Below are positions 53,164 through 62,860 of a stretch of 64,000 nucleotides of DNA, one piece after another. Position 1 is the stretch's first letter, and each line of letters opens with the position of its first letter. The translations under genes were made by a program, and so were the position numbers. The notes under the pieces were generated by a model. It saw only the letters and a list, made by a program, of their open reading frames with translations, was not told the DNA's origin and searched no databases. The DNA comes from Sphingobacterium arenae (lineage in GTDB: Bacteria; Bacteroidota; Bacteroidia; Sphingobacteriales; Sphingobacteriaceae). The DNA lies in NCBI RefSeq assembly GCF_014692505.1, contig NZ_JACNYK010000001.1, positions 372,001-436,000 on the forward strand. Reading direction: 5' to 3'.

Positions 53164-56100
53164 ATGTATAAAAAATATGATATACTTACGCTGTTTTGCA
53201 GGCGTTTGAAACCTAGATTGTTAGTCATGAAATTATCCTTGATCTTAATGCTTGTAAGCACGCTGCAGGTTAGCGCATTTACGTTTGGTCAAAAAGTGAC
53301 GCTTAGCCGGAAAAATGTGAAACTAACTGCTGTTTTGAAGGATATCCAGAAACAAAGCGGATATAATATTTTTTACGATAAATCTATCGTTCCGGCAAAT
53401 GCGTTGGTGGACTTACAGGTGAACGACACCCATGTCGAGAAAGTTCTCACCGGACTGCTGGAGCCGTTTCATATAGGATATAAACTGGTGGACAAGAACA
53501 TCATATTGATGCGAAAGGAAAATTCTTCGATAGTAGTTACGAACAATCAGAGGCCAACCCAAGAAAAAATAGTGAAGGGTAACGTGACGAACCGCGGAGG
53601 TGAACCGCTTGCGGGAGTTACAGTTTTGGAAAGAGGGAAAACGAACAGTACGATGACGGATGAAAGAGGCAATTATATCCTCCGTATAGAAGGCGACGCC
53701 GCGATGCTGCAGTTTTCGTTTGTCGGGTATGAAGATCAGGAAATAAATCTTGGAAACAGAACGGTGGTCGATGTGGTATTAATAGATCGAACGGATGAAC
53801 TTGATGAAGTTGTTGTGGTAGGGTATGGGACAGTACGGAAGGCGGATTTGACCGGAGCCGTAGCGCAGGTAAAGGCTCGAGAGGTAAATGCCTTTCCGAA
53901 TGCCAGCGCATTGCAGGCCCTCTCGGGCCGAGCTCCCGGGGTACATATACGCCAGAGTTCGGGCGCCCCTGGTCCCGGTATATCTGTTCGTGTTCGCGGA
54001 GGAAATTCCATTCAGGGAAGTAATGAACCGCTGTATGTTATTGACGGATTTCCCATAGCCGGTTCTAATCCCTCCATCGTTAATACCGCTGATATAGAAA
54101 GTATCGAGATTCTCAAGGATGCATCGGCTACGGCGATATATGGTTCACGTGGTGCCAATGGTGTCGTGATCATTACAACAAAAAAGGGAAAAGAAGGACG
54201 TACAGATGTGTCGTTTGAAACCAGTTACAGTTCGCAGCAACTCATCCGTAAGCTCGATCTCATGAATGCGCAGGAGTATGCCAGATTCTACAACGAACAG
54301 GCGACGAACGATAATGTGACACCTTATTTTAACGAAGAAGAGATAAGCGGATTTGGGGAAGGTTTTGACTGGCAGGATTTTGTCTTTAGGAAGGCCCCGA
54401 TGACGACGGCTGCGCTTGGGATAGTTGGCGGAAATGAGAAAACGCGGTTTTCCATCAACGGTAGCTTTTTCGGGCAAGATGGTATCATTCAAGGAAGCAA
54501 TTACAATCGTTATTCGTTGCAAAGCAGTATTGATCATAAAATCAACGATAAGATTTCCGTCGAATTGAATACGATCCTCTCGCGTCTGACGACCGAAAGA
54601 CGAGACAGCGAAGGAGGCAATCGAGGCAACTCCATGATTGCTGCTGCCATTTCTGCTCCACCGATTCTGACACCCTATAACGAAGATGGTTCTTATCGGA
54701 TACTGCATACAGCTTATCCATTTTTGGCAACAGATCTGCGCAATCCTATTAACTGGATTAATGAAAGTACAGCACAAACCAAAGCAAACGTAGCATTGAT
54801 CAATACGGCTGTATCCTATCGGATTACCCCCGAACTTATCTTTAAAGTGGCTGGAGGGTTGGAGAACCGCGATGACCGTTCGGATAATTATACGACGACC
54901 AAATTTTTTGATAGCCCGGGAATCGCTAATGTATCTTCCACACAGCAGACCAGCCTGTTGAACGAAAATACATTGAACTATAATAAAACGTTTAATGACA
55001 AACATAGTTTCGCTGCGGTAGCGGGACTGACCTACCAGAATTTTATGACCACGGCTGTAAATGCCGGAGGGACGGACTTTCTTTCGGATATCTATGAGAC
55101 CTACAACTTGGGCGCAGCTGGTACGCCAGGTGTACCCGGGTCAGCGTATACAAAGTCGGTGTTAATTTCGCTCTTGGGGCGCGTCAATTATAGTTACGAC
55201 GACCGTTATCTCGCGACGATAAGTTTTCGCCGTGACGGATCGTCGCGCTACTCGCCGGGAAGTAAATGGGGTAATTTTCCCTCAGCAGCGCTCGCGTGGC
55301 GTATTTCAAACGAAAATTTTATGAATAATGTTTCTGCCTTTTCGGATCTCAAGTTGCGGGCCAGTTGGGGGCTTACTGGTAGCCAGGCCATTGATCCGTA
55401 TACTACCCTTAATTTACTGTCCGCAGGTAAGACGATATTTGGTAATGAATATTTCAATACGGTCAGTCCCTTAACAAGGTTGCCGAACGACTTAACCTGG
55501 GAAACTACCGAGCAGTTCGATATTGGAGCAGATGTTGGCGTCCTGAATAATAGGGTCTTATTAACTGCCGACTATTATGTAAAGAATACGCGTGATTTGC
55601 TGAGTGATGTACGGTTGCCAGCTTCCATGGGCTATACGACAACGATCCGAAATGTCGGCAAGGTACAAAACAGGGGCGTTGAGTTAGGTGTCGAAGCAAG
55701 GCCTTTTGAAGGCAGTTTTACGTGGAATATAAATGCCAATATAGCCTTTAACAAAAATAAAGTAATCAGTCTATACAACGGTGAAGATGTTCTACGGGAT
55801 AATATCGGTATGGTCATCGTGAGCGATGCTACCAGCATATTGAGGGAGGGGCGACCTGTCGGACAGTTTTGGGGTTACATAGAGGATGGTTACGACGAGA
55901 AGGGAGACATTATTTATCGAGATGTCAATCAGGACGGTAGCATCACATCTGCTGATAAAACATATATTGGAGACGCCAACCCTGATTTTACATATGGCTT
56001 TAATTCCGTGATGAATTATAAGAATTTCGAATTTTCGTTTTTTCTCCAAGGAACGTATGGAAATGATATATTCAATGCGAGCTCTATTACGAATACCATG

Positions 56101-56454
56101 GACTATGGCTTTGGTCTGAATATGCCCAAAACAGTGTATGAGAATCATTGGACGATCAATAATACCGATGCTGACTACCCGCGGATCAGTAGATCGACGC
56201 CCGTAAAGGTGTCGGATCGATTTATAGAGGACGGTTCATTTTTACGACTCAAAAACATATCCTTGGCTTACAACCTGCCGCTGCAAGCGTGGAATACGAA
56301 CAAATTACAGCGGCTGCAGGTCTATGTGAGCGGACAAAATCTGCTTACGTTCACCAATTATTCCTGGTGGGATCCGGAAGTGAATTTTCGACTCGACCAT
56401 AATAGCTACCCGTCTGCGAAATCGGTCACCTTCGGTATCCGTGCCGGTTTCTAA
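53164..56454 (+). CDS. SusC-family TonB-dependent receptor with STN domain (PUL3)
   Basis: A 1096-residue outer-membrane importer. Signal region with core MKLSLILMLVSTLQVSA, STN domain about 45-115, carboxypeptidase-D-like domain about 135-210, plug with VVVVGYGTVRKADLTGAV and ILKDASATAIYGSRGANGV, then the barrel. Same start ATGTATAAAAAA and N-terminal layout as the PUL1 SusC. The STN domain should signal to the adjacent FecR. Confidence 0.95.
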   Translation: MYKKYDILTLFCRRLKPRLLVMKLSLILMLVSTLQVSAFTFGQKVTLSRKNVKLTAVLKDIQKQSGYNIFYDKSIVPANALVDLQVNDTHVEKVLTGLLEPFHIGYKLVDKNIILMRKENSSIVVTNNQRPTQEKIVKGNVTNRGGEPLAGVTVLERGKTNSTMTDERGNYILRIEGDAAMLQFSFVGYEDQEINLGNRTVVDVVLIDRTDELDEVVVVGYGTVRKADLTGAVAQVKAREVNAFPNASALQALSGRAPGVHIRQSSGAPGPGISVRVRGGNSIQGSNEPLYVIDGFPIAGSNPSIVNTADIESIEILKDASATAIYGSRGANGVVIITTKKGKEGRTDVSFETSYSSQQLIRKLDLMNAQEYARFYNEQATNDNVTPYFNEEEISGFGEGFDWQDFVFRKAPMTTAALGIVGGNEKTRFSINGSFFGQDGIIQGSNYNRYSLQSSIDHKINDKISVELNTILSRLTTERRDSEGGNRGNSMIAAAISAPPILTPYNEDGSYRILHTAYPFLATDLRNPINWINESTAQTKANVALINTAVSYRITPELIFKVAGGLENRDDRSDNYTTTKFFDSPGIANVSSTQQTSLLNENTLNYNKTFNDKHSFAAVAGLTYQNFMTTAVNAGGTDFLSDIYETYNLGAAGTPGVPGSAYTKSVLISLLGRVNYSYDDRYLATISFRRDGSSRYSPGSKWGNFPSAALAWRISNENFMNNVSAFSDLKLRASWGLTGSQAIDPYTTLNLLSAGKTIFGNEYFNTVSPLTRLPNDLTWETTEQFDIGADVGVLNNRVLLTADYYVKNTRDLLSDVRLPASMGYTTTIRNVGKVQNRGVELGVEARPFEGSFTWNINANIAFNKNKVISLYNGEDVLRDNIGMVIVSDATSILREGRPVGQFWGYIEDGYDEKGDIIYRDVNQDGSITSADKTYIGDANPDFTYGFNSVMNYKNFEFSFFLQGTYGNDIFNASSITNTMDYGFGLNMPKTVYENHWTINNTDADYPRISRSTPVKVSDRFIEDGSFLRLKNISLAYNLPLQAWNTNKLQRLQVYVSGQNLLTFTNYSWWDPEVNFRLDHNSYPSAKSVTFGIRAGF

Positions 56455-56472
56455 CTTTTTACAGTTCATAGG

Positions 56473-57921
56473 ATGAAGAAATTGAATTTAAATACGATGA
56501 AGAGATTAATTTGCATGTGGGGTATAGTTGCACTTTTTGTAGCGTGCGAAAAGACCCTAGAAGAAGCACCTAAGCAGATCTCGGAGGAGAATTTCTATAA
56601 TACGGCAGAAGAAGTGGAAGCCGCGGTGAATGCGATCTATAGCCCATTGCGTAAAGACCTTATGCCGAATTATATTGCTGCGCTGGAGTGTCAATCAGAC
56701 TGGATGTATGGTCGTGGCAGTTGGACCCCCCTGAGCAACTACCAGGGGCTGGACGACGCGAACATAACGCGCGTCCAAGGTTTTTGGAATGGTTTCTATC
56801 TGGCCATCAGGAACGCAAATCTGGTTGTCTTGAATGTGGTAGAGGGCGAAGCGTTTGCGGAATACGTTGCCGAAGCAAGGTTTCTGCGTGCTTTTTCCTA
56901 TTTTCAGTTGGTCAGGAATTGGGGTGGTGTGCCGTTGCGTACCGAAGAAACAATGGACGTAAAGGATCTTCCCCGCAGTACAGAAGAAGAAGTCTACCAG
57001 TTAATTCTGGATGATTTGGCAACAGCGACGATATCGCTGTCAGAAACTGCCGCGGTTAGTGGCCGTCCTACTAAATGGGCCGCTAAAACCCTACTGGCTG
57101 ATGTGTACTTGCAATTGGAACGCTATAACGAAGCAGCTGAACTAGCCAACGAAGTTGCCCAAGCAGGTTTTAGTTTAGTAAGCGTGAGTGGCCCCGAAGA
57201 CTATCAATATAAAATTTTCGGACCGGATATCACCACAAGCACCGAGGAGATTTTTGCACTGAAGTACGCACGTCTTCCTGCTCAGGGCAATTACATTTTG
57301 TGGATATCCAACCATCCAAGTACCAAACTGCTTACAGCAGGAGGTACAGGCGCTTATGCCGTTCATGGCGATGCGACCAACGCGAATTATATCGCGTGGA
57401 ATAGCGATGATATCCGCAAGCAGCTCTGGGACCAGATTAACTTTGGTTTGGGGCCAAATACGCTGGTTAGTTCAAAGTATGTGGATCCAGATGCGCTTGA
57501 TGCGAATACGGCAGGAAATGACCTCCCCATATATCGGTTATCAGATGCTTTGTTGATCTTTGCGGAGGCATCTGCAAAAGCTGAAAATACGGTCAGCATA
57601 ATGGCAATGGAAGCACTGAACAAGGTGCACCGGAGGGCTTACGGATATGCACCGAATGAACCAGCGCCGGTCGATTACGCCCCTGCCGACTATGACACTG
57701 ACACCTTTGTGGATCTCGTTGTACAAGAACGAGGGTACGAATTCATATATGAAGGGAAGCGTTGGTTCGAATTGAAGCGAACCGGAAAATTGGACGAGCG
57801 CATTCAACAAGGCAAAGGAAAATTGGTCGTTCAAAAGCATTTACTTTGGCCGATTCCCCTTTCCGAGACAAATTATAACAATGCAATTGACCCGGTGACT
57901 GATCAAAACCCCGGATATTGA
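56473..57921 (+). CDS. RagB/SusD-family lipoprotein (PUL3)
   Basis: A 482-residue surface lipoprotein, lipobox FVAC near residue 25. The first methionine used is at 56473; an internal ATG eight codons on (MKRLICMWGIV) gives a more compact signal peptide and may be the real start. EENFYNTAEEVEAAVNAIYSPLR, AEARFLRAFSYFQLVRNWGGVPL and LVVQERGYEFIYEGKRWFELKR are SusD landmarks. It follows susC by 18 bases. Confidence 0.94.
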   Translation: MKKLNLNTMKRLICMWGIVALFVACEKTLEEAPKQISEENFYNTAEEVEAAVNAIYSPLRKDLMPNYIAALECQSDWMYGRGSWTPLSNYQGLDDANITRVQGFWNGFYLAIRNANLVVLNVVEGEAFAEYVAEARFLRAFSYFQLVRNWGGVPLRTEETMDVKDLPRSTEEEVYQLILDDLATATISLSETAAVSGRPTKWAAKTLLADVYLQLERYNEAAELANEVAQAGFSLVSVSGPEDYQYKIFGPDITTSTEEIFALKYARLPAQGNYILWISNHPSTKLLTAGGTGAYAVHGDATNANYIAWNSDDIRKQLWDQINFGLGPNTLVSSKYVDPDALDANTAGNDLPIYRLSDALLIFAEASAKAENTVSIMAMEALNKVHRRAYGYAPNEPAPVDYAPADYDTDTFVDLVVQERGYEFIYEGKRWFELKRTGKLDERIQQGKGKLVVQKHLLWPIPLSETNYNNAIDPVTDQNPGY

Positions 57922-57946
57922 TAACAATCTAGAACCCTTTAAAGGA

Positions 57947-59314
57947 ATGGATAAAATGAAAAGAAGGTCAGCGATAGCCACATTGGGCGCAATCTCCTTA
58001 GGATTGACTACACCTCGGTTACTCAAAGGAGAGGTGCTACAAGGGCCACGTATAATAAAAAAGGAAAAGCTCACTACCGATATCCTGGTGATCGGTGGCG
58101 GAACAGCAGGCGTCGTAGCTGCGGTACAAGCAGGAAGGGCGGGAAAGAAAACTATTTTGGTTGAAAACGGAAGTATGTTAGGCGGTACTACCACGACCGG
58201 TGGAGTCGCGTTTCCCGGTATTTTTTTCGCATGGGGCAAGCAGGTTATTGGCGGCATCGGTTGGGAAATGGTGCAGGAAGCCGTCGGATTCAATGATGAC
58301 AAATTACCTGACTTTTCCGTTCCTCACGGTCGCCAACATTGGCATCATCAAGTGCGTCTAAATGGTCCACTTTATGCGATGATGATCGAAGATAAATGTG
58401 TGGAGGCAGGCGTAAACCTAAGGTTTTACGAAACACCGGTAGAGGTCGTGCAACATAAGGAAGGTTGGAAAGTAACGACGATCGGAAAAGGAACAAAAAC
58501 GGAGATTGTCTGCAATCAATTAATTGATTGCACTGGAAACGCGTTTGCGGTTTCGCTGGCAGGATTTAACTTGCTGCGGGAGAAAGAGACACAGCCGGGA
58601 ACGTTGATGTTCCGTATTGGTGGATATTCCATGGATCAACTCGATATGAACCGAATTAAGGATGAATTTAACGCCGCGGTAAATCGTGGTGACCTGATTA
58701 AAGGAGAGTTTCTACATGTTGAATCTTTGCTTCGTAACGCCGGTGATAATGTGCAACACATCGCGGGCGCTGATGCCACCACGTCTGTATCGCACACTAT
58801 TGCAAACATCAACGGGCGGGCATCGCTGTTTAGAACACTGAAGTTTCTTCGAACGCTGCCAGGTTTAACGGGTTTAAAGGTGTTGGATATGCAGAACGAA
58901 ACGGCCGTCCGGGAGACCTATCGCATTGATAGTATTTACCAGGTTACACATGAAGATTACGTTATGGGGAGAATTTTTGAAGATGCAGTTTGCTATTCTT
59001 ACTATCCAATAGACCTTCACGACGAACAGGGGGTTATTCCCAAGCACCTAGAAGAGGGGCGGGTTGCATCCGTGCCGTTAAGGGCCCTTATACCAAAAGG
59101 TAGCCGGAACTTGATCGTTGCGGGTCGTTGTCTCGGGAGTGACCGTTTGGCAAATTCAGCTTTACGTGTCCAGGCTTCCTGTATGGGCATGGGGCAAGCT
59201 GCAGCTGCCGCCGCCGTATTGGCGCACACACAAGGTAAAACACCTGCGGAGGTTGCGATATCGGATCTGAAGAAATTATTGACGGAACACGGCGCTATCG
59301 TGCCGGAAGGATAG
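57947..59314 (+). CDS. FAD-dependent oxidoreductase, Tat-type signal
   Basis: A 455-residue flavoprotein of the FAD_oxidored (PF12831-like) type. N-terminal KRRSAIATLGAISLGL resembles a twin-arginine signal, so it is probably periplasmic. The dinucleotide-binding motif VIGGGTAGVVAAVQAGRAG is near residue 47, followed by MLGGTTTTGGVAFPG. The C-terminal part has PLRALIPKGSRNLIVAGRCLGSDRLANSALRVQASCMGMGQAA. Substrate unknown; in a rhamnosidase PUL it may oxidise a released sugar or aglycone. It is followed at once by an uncharacterised exported protein. Confidence 0.85.
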   Translation: MDKMKRRSAIATLGAISLGLTTPRLLKGEVLQGPRIIKKEKLTTDILVIGGGTAGVVAAVQAGRAGKKTILVENGSMLGGTTTTGGVAFPGIFFAWGKQVIGGIGWEMVQEAVGFNDDKLPDFSVPHGRQHWHHQVRLNGPLYAMMIEDKCVEAGVNLRFYETPVEVVQHKEGWKVTTIGKGTKTEIVCNQLIDCTGNAFAVSLAGFNLLREKETQPGTLMFRIGGYSMDQLDMNRIKDEFNAAVNRGDLIKGEFLHVESLLRNAGDNVQHIAGADATTSVSHTIANINGRASLFRTLKFLRTLPGLTGLKVLDMQNETAVRETYRIDSIYQVTHEDYVMGRIFEDAVCYSYYPIDLHDEQGVIPKHLEEGRVASVPLRALIPKGSRNLIVAGRCLGSDRLANSALRVQASCMGMGQAAAAAAVLAHTQGKTPAEVAISDLKKLLTEHGAIVPEG

Positions 59315-59335
59315 GTAGAAAGATAAGATTTGGAC

Positions 59336-60445
59336 ATGAGATTTTTAAAACCCATTTTTATTATGCTCCTTGTTTTCTATGGGGTTACTTCGACTTTTAG
59401 CCAGCAGCGCCAGGAAGACACCATTCGTTATTTCACCACACCCACGTTGCCGCAAAATGTTGCTGATGTCAATAGTATGCTCATCGATACGGGAGGGGTT
59501 TCAGCCCCAAAAGACACCCTTTTTCAATTATTGACTGCACGGGGCGATCCGATATCGTATTATCGGAAGATAAGCACAGAAGTCTGCTTTGACGGGTCTT
59601 GTCGGTTGCTTAGGGTAGACCTCTATTGGAACGTGACGGGTCGATACCTTGGATTTGAATTGCCTCCAAAGGGATTTTTAAGCAAAGCGGAGCATGAACC
59701 TTTCAATGAACAGGAGTACCAGCAACTGCACGCTATATTGGCCGATAGTCTTTCGCCTATAGGCAATTTCAATTACCAAAATTTAATTCCGCAGAGCAGC
59801 GCGGCTGAAGGCGTGGATGCTGTAACCCGTCCGACATCCAAAGATGTACTGCCATATGTCGTAAAAGGAGCGGTCTTTACTACCCACAAGATGTGGAACC
59901 TCGTTTATGGGCAGGTGCAGCGGGATGTTGAACACGCAACTGAAGCTGCGCTGAATCCTGAGTTTCTACTGGATATGCTGAATAGCGATGATATCTGGGA
60001 TAGGTATTGGGCACTGGATCGAATGCATATGTTGTCAGACCACCCACTTCAAGTGAAAGATAAGGTCGTTGGCTTTTTATGCGATAGTTCATACAACCTT
60101 GTATTACATGCCCTAACTGTTTTACCAAAGGATTGGGGTGAAGATTCCTCTTTCCAGCAGAAATTATGGTTGGCATTTGACTGCGTTCCGCCGGCGCTGA
60201 AACCCAAGTTGATGGAGAAACTTGGTACATACGAAAAACTAGACAGATCCATTATATTGGACATTACCGACCGCTTGCCAACAATGTATGGTCCCGTATT
60301 GACTGCTGCACTGCAGTGTCTACGAAATTATCTCCCGAAAGAGCCGGAAATTCTGCGGCGTGTAACCGCGTTGCTGGATCATAATAATCCATATATAGCT
60401 AAGCAAATTAAGAAATTCCTTCAAGAAGTTCCAACGATTGATTAA
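59336..60445 (+). CDS. Uncharacterised exported protein with HEAT-like C terminus
   Basis: A 369-residue protein I do not recognise as a named family. A signal peptide (about 1-22) is followed by an N-terminal domain with STEVCFDGSCRLLRVDLYWN-type sequence (two cysteines) and NVTGRYLGFELPPKGFLSK. Near residue 160 the segment VDAVTRPTSKDVL recalls the DAVSGAT motif that binds FMN in FMN_bind domains, but the SGAT core is changed. The C-terminal 150 residues are helical pairs like HEAT repeats. ATG 59336 is used rather than TTG 59330. The 21-base gap from the FAD enzyme suggests a functional pair. Confidence 0.7.
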   Translation: MRFLKPIFIMLLVFYGVTSTFSQQRQEDTIRYFTTPTLPQNVADVNSMLIDTGGVSAPKDTLFQLLTARGDPISYYRKISTEVCFDGSCRLLRVDLYWNVTGRYLGFELPPKGFLSKAEHEPFNEQEYQQLHAILADSLSPIGNFNYQNLIPQSSAAEGVDAVTRPTSKDVLPYVVKGAVFTTHKMWNLVYGQVQRDVEHATEAALNPEFLLDMLNSDDIWDRYWALDRMHMLSDHPLQVKDKVVGFLCDSSYNLVLHALTVLPKDWGEDSSFQQKLWLAFDCVPPALKPKLMEKLGTYEKLDRSIILDITDRLPTMYGPVLTAALQCLRNYLPKEPEILRRVTALLDHNNPYIAKQIKKFLQEVPTID

Positions 60446-60519
60446 TTTGCGAAGGATCAAAGTGAGGAACCAAAAGCAATTAAAATAGTCCGAAATAAAC
60501 CTGATAAAGAAAACGTAGT

Positions 60520-62820
60520 ATGAAGACGAGCCGAATGTGGTTACTAACATTTTTTTCTATTGTCTTATTTTCTAACCAGATTGCGGCCCAACAATGGAAA
60601 GGTAAGTGGATTGGATTAGCGTCTCAAGATACCAATTTGACCAACATCTGGGCCGGTTTTCGGAAAGATTTTAACATAGACAGATTGCCCAAACAAGCTA
60701 TAGCAAAGATTGCGGTAGATAGTAAATACTGGCTTTATGTCAATGATGAGCTGGTCGTGTTCGAGGGTGGACTAAAAAGAGGGCCTAATCCGAGCGATAC
60801 CTACTACGACGAAGTGGATATTAGCAAACATCTAAAAAAAGGCAGCAATACCATAGCAATTAAGGTCTGGTACTTTGGAAAACATGGTTTTTCACACAAT
60901 AGTAGTGGTAAGCTGGGACTTTTGTTTGATCTGCAAAGCGAAAAGTTTGAACTTTACAGTGACAACAGCTGGCTTGTCAAACGGTTGGTGGAATACCAGT
61001 CGGCTCCAGGAAAGGAACCTAATTTCAGGCTGCCTGAGTCCAATATTCTTTACGATGCCCGCTTGGGGGATCAGGGTTGGTATAGCGGCGAAGGAAAGTT
61101 GACTTCTTTTGAACCGGCAATAGAGCACGGTGCTTTCGGATCTGCCCCTTGGAATAAACTCGTTAAACGACCGATTCCACTATGGAAGGATTTTGGTCTT
61201 AAAACATTTCGTTCTCAGGACATCCGCCGAAAGGGAGATACGATCATCTGCAAACTGCCATACAATATGCAGTTTACCCCCTATTTTGATATCGAGGCCA
61301 ATGCAGGAGACTCGATCCACATCGTTACCGACAACTATCTATATTATAACGGTTCAGCCGAAAATTTACGCGCAGCGTATATCGCCAAAAATGGCCGCCA
61401 GCAGTACGAAAGTCTGGGGTGGATCAATGGGCATATGCTGTACTTAATCGTTCCCGAACATGTCAAGATCAATCAGCTCATGTATCGCGAAACGGGCTAC
61501 GACACGGAATTCACCGGATTTTTCGAATGCTCCGATCCTTTTTTCAACAAGCTTTGGCAAAAGGCTGCCCGTACACTCTACATAACCATGCGTGACACCT
61601 ATATGGATTGTCCCGACCGAGAACGAGCGCAATGGACAGGGGATGTGGTACTTGAAGCGCAGGAAGCTTTTTATGCGTTAAGTCCTTCTTCTCACGCGTT
61701 GGCAAAAAAGTGGCTGTATGAGCTGATTGGTTGGCAAAAAGCAGACGGCGTACTGTTTTCTCCTGTTCCTGCTGGCAACTGGGATAAAGAACTCCCTGAT
61801 CAAGCGCTTGCGAGTATTGGTTATTATGGGATTTGGATGTATTATATGCATACAGGCGATAAGCAGGTCCTTGTGGATCTCTATCCAGCTATACAAAAGT
61901 ACATTTCGCTCTGGGAGAAGGATAAAGATGGTTTGGTTCTGTTGCGAGAAGGGGGGTGGCAATGGGGTGACTGGGGGGAGCATAAAGATATGTTGCTGCT
62001 CTATAACCTCTGGTATTATTTAGCTTTGAAAGGAAGTTATTTGATGGCTGATGAAATGGGCTATAAGGAGGACATGCTCCGGACCGGGGAAGAAATGAAA
62101 CAATTTAAACAGACCTTCAACCAGCGATTCTGGAATGGGGCAGCATACCGCGATCCATCCTATAGCGGAAAGACAGATGATAGGGTGCATGCTTTGGCCG
62201 TTCTCGCTGATATTGCTGATAAAGATAAATATGATGTCATTCTTGATGTCTTTTCGAAGCAGGAGCATGCGAGTCCTTATATGGAGAAATATGTCTTCGA
62301 GGCGATGTATAAGATGAAGCAACCTGTTTTAGCTAATGCCCGTCATAAAAAACGTTTTGCCGAAATGGTTGACAACCCTAACTTTACTACCCTGTTCGAA
62401 GGTTGGGGTATCGGTAAGGATGGGTATGGTGGAGGTACCATAAACCATGCTTGGAGTGGTGGAGGGCTTACCATCATGTCGAGTGAGGCTTGTGGCATAA
62501 AGCCATTAGAACCGGGGTATAAAACATTCGTGGTAACGCCCCAATTAGGTGATCTGTCGTATGCCAAAACCAAGATTCCATCGATCATGGGCGAGATAGA
62601 GAGTTCTATTACCCGCTCTGCTGATCAAATGACGGTAAAGTTCAATGTTCCTAAGGGTACAACAGCTCTTTTCGAACTTCCTTTCGAGAAGTATAAATCT
62701 ATTTTTATTAACGGGATTCCTGTGGACAACCTCATAAAAAAAGGAAAAATAGCTGTACGAAATTCAGACGGGCAATGGATCATTCCAGAGGGAAAATGGG
62801 AAATTAAAATAGGTACCTAG
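60520..62820 (+). CDS. Alpha-L-rhamnosidase-like glycoside hydrolase (GH78 type)
   Basis: A 766-residue secreted enzyme with a signal peptide (about 1-23). The N-terminal beta-sandwich (about 25-330) is followed by an (alpha/alpha)6 barrel. The acidic cluster DCPDRERAQWTGD holds Asp363, Glu368 and Asp375, which match the GH78 catalytic and rhamnose-contacting acids. Glu627 in TLFEGWG and INHAWSGG are further GH78-type motifs. It likely releases terminal L-rhamnose from plant or microbial glycans or glycosides. Last gene of PUL3. Confidence 0.87.
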   Translation: MKTSRMWLLTFFSIVLFSNQIAAQQWKGKWIGLASQDTNLTNIWAGFRKDFNIDRLPKQAIAKIAVDSKYWLYVNDELVVFEGGLKRGPNPSDTYYDEVDISKHLKKGSNTIAIKVWYFGKHGFSHNSSGKLGLLFDLQSEKFELYSDNSWLVKRLVEYQSAPGKEPNFRLPESNILYDARLGDQGWYSGEGKLTSFEPAIEHGAFGSAPWNKLVKRPIPLWKDFGLKTFRSQDIRRKGDTIICKLPYNMQFTPYFDIEANAGDSIHIVTDNYLYYNGSAENLRAAYIAKNGRQQYESLGWINGHMLYLIVPEHVKINQLMYRETGYDTEFTGFFECSDPFFNKLWQKAARTLYITMRDTYMDCPDRERAQWTGDVVLEAQEAFYALSPSSHALAKKWLYELIGWQKADGVLFSPVPAGNWDKELPDQALASIGYYGIWMYYMHTGDKQVLVDLYPAIQKYISLWEKDKDGLVLLREGGWQWGDWGEHKDMLLLYNLWYYLALKGSYLMADEMGYKEDMLRTGEEMKQFKQTFNQRFWNGAAYRDPSYSGKTDDRVHALAVLADIADKDKYDVILDVFSKQEHASPYMEKYVFEAMYKMKQPVLANARHKKRFAEMVDNPNFTTLFEGWGIGKDGYGGGTINHAWSGGGLTIMSSEACGIKPLEPGYKTFVVTPQLGDLSYAKTKIPSIMGEIESSITRSADQMTVKFNVPKGTTALFELPFEKYKSIFINGIPVDNLIKKGKIAVRNSDGQWIIPEGKWEIKIGT

Positions 62821-62831
62821 TTCATAATCCT

Positions 62832-62839
62832 TATCTTTG
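62832..62839 (+). promoter_or_regulatory. -7 promoter element TATCTTTG of the M3 peptidase gene
   Basis: Perfect TAnnTTTG match 21 bases before ATG 62861 and 12 bases after the rhamnosidase stop. It shows the peptidase is not part of PUL3. Confidence 0.62.
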
Positions 62840-62860
62840 CCAAAAACTAAATAACAAGGA

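Noticed and set aside
54145..55005. 286-codon open frame antisense to the PUL3 susC
   Set aside because: It lies fully inside a clear SusC gene, shows no recognisable domain and no promoter; long antisense frames are common in these genes.
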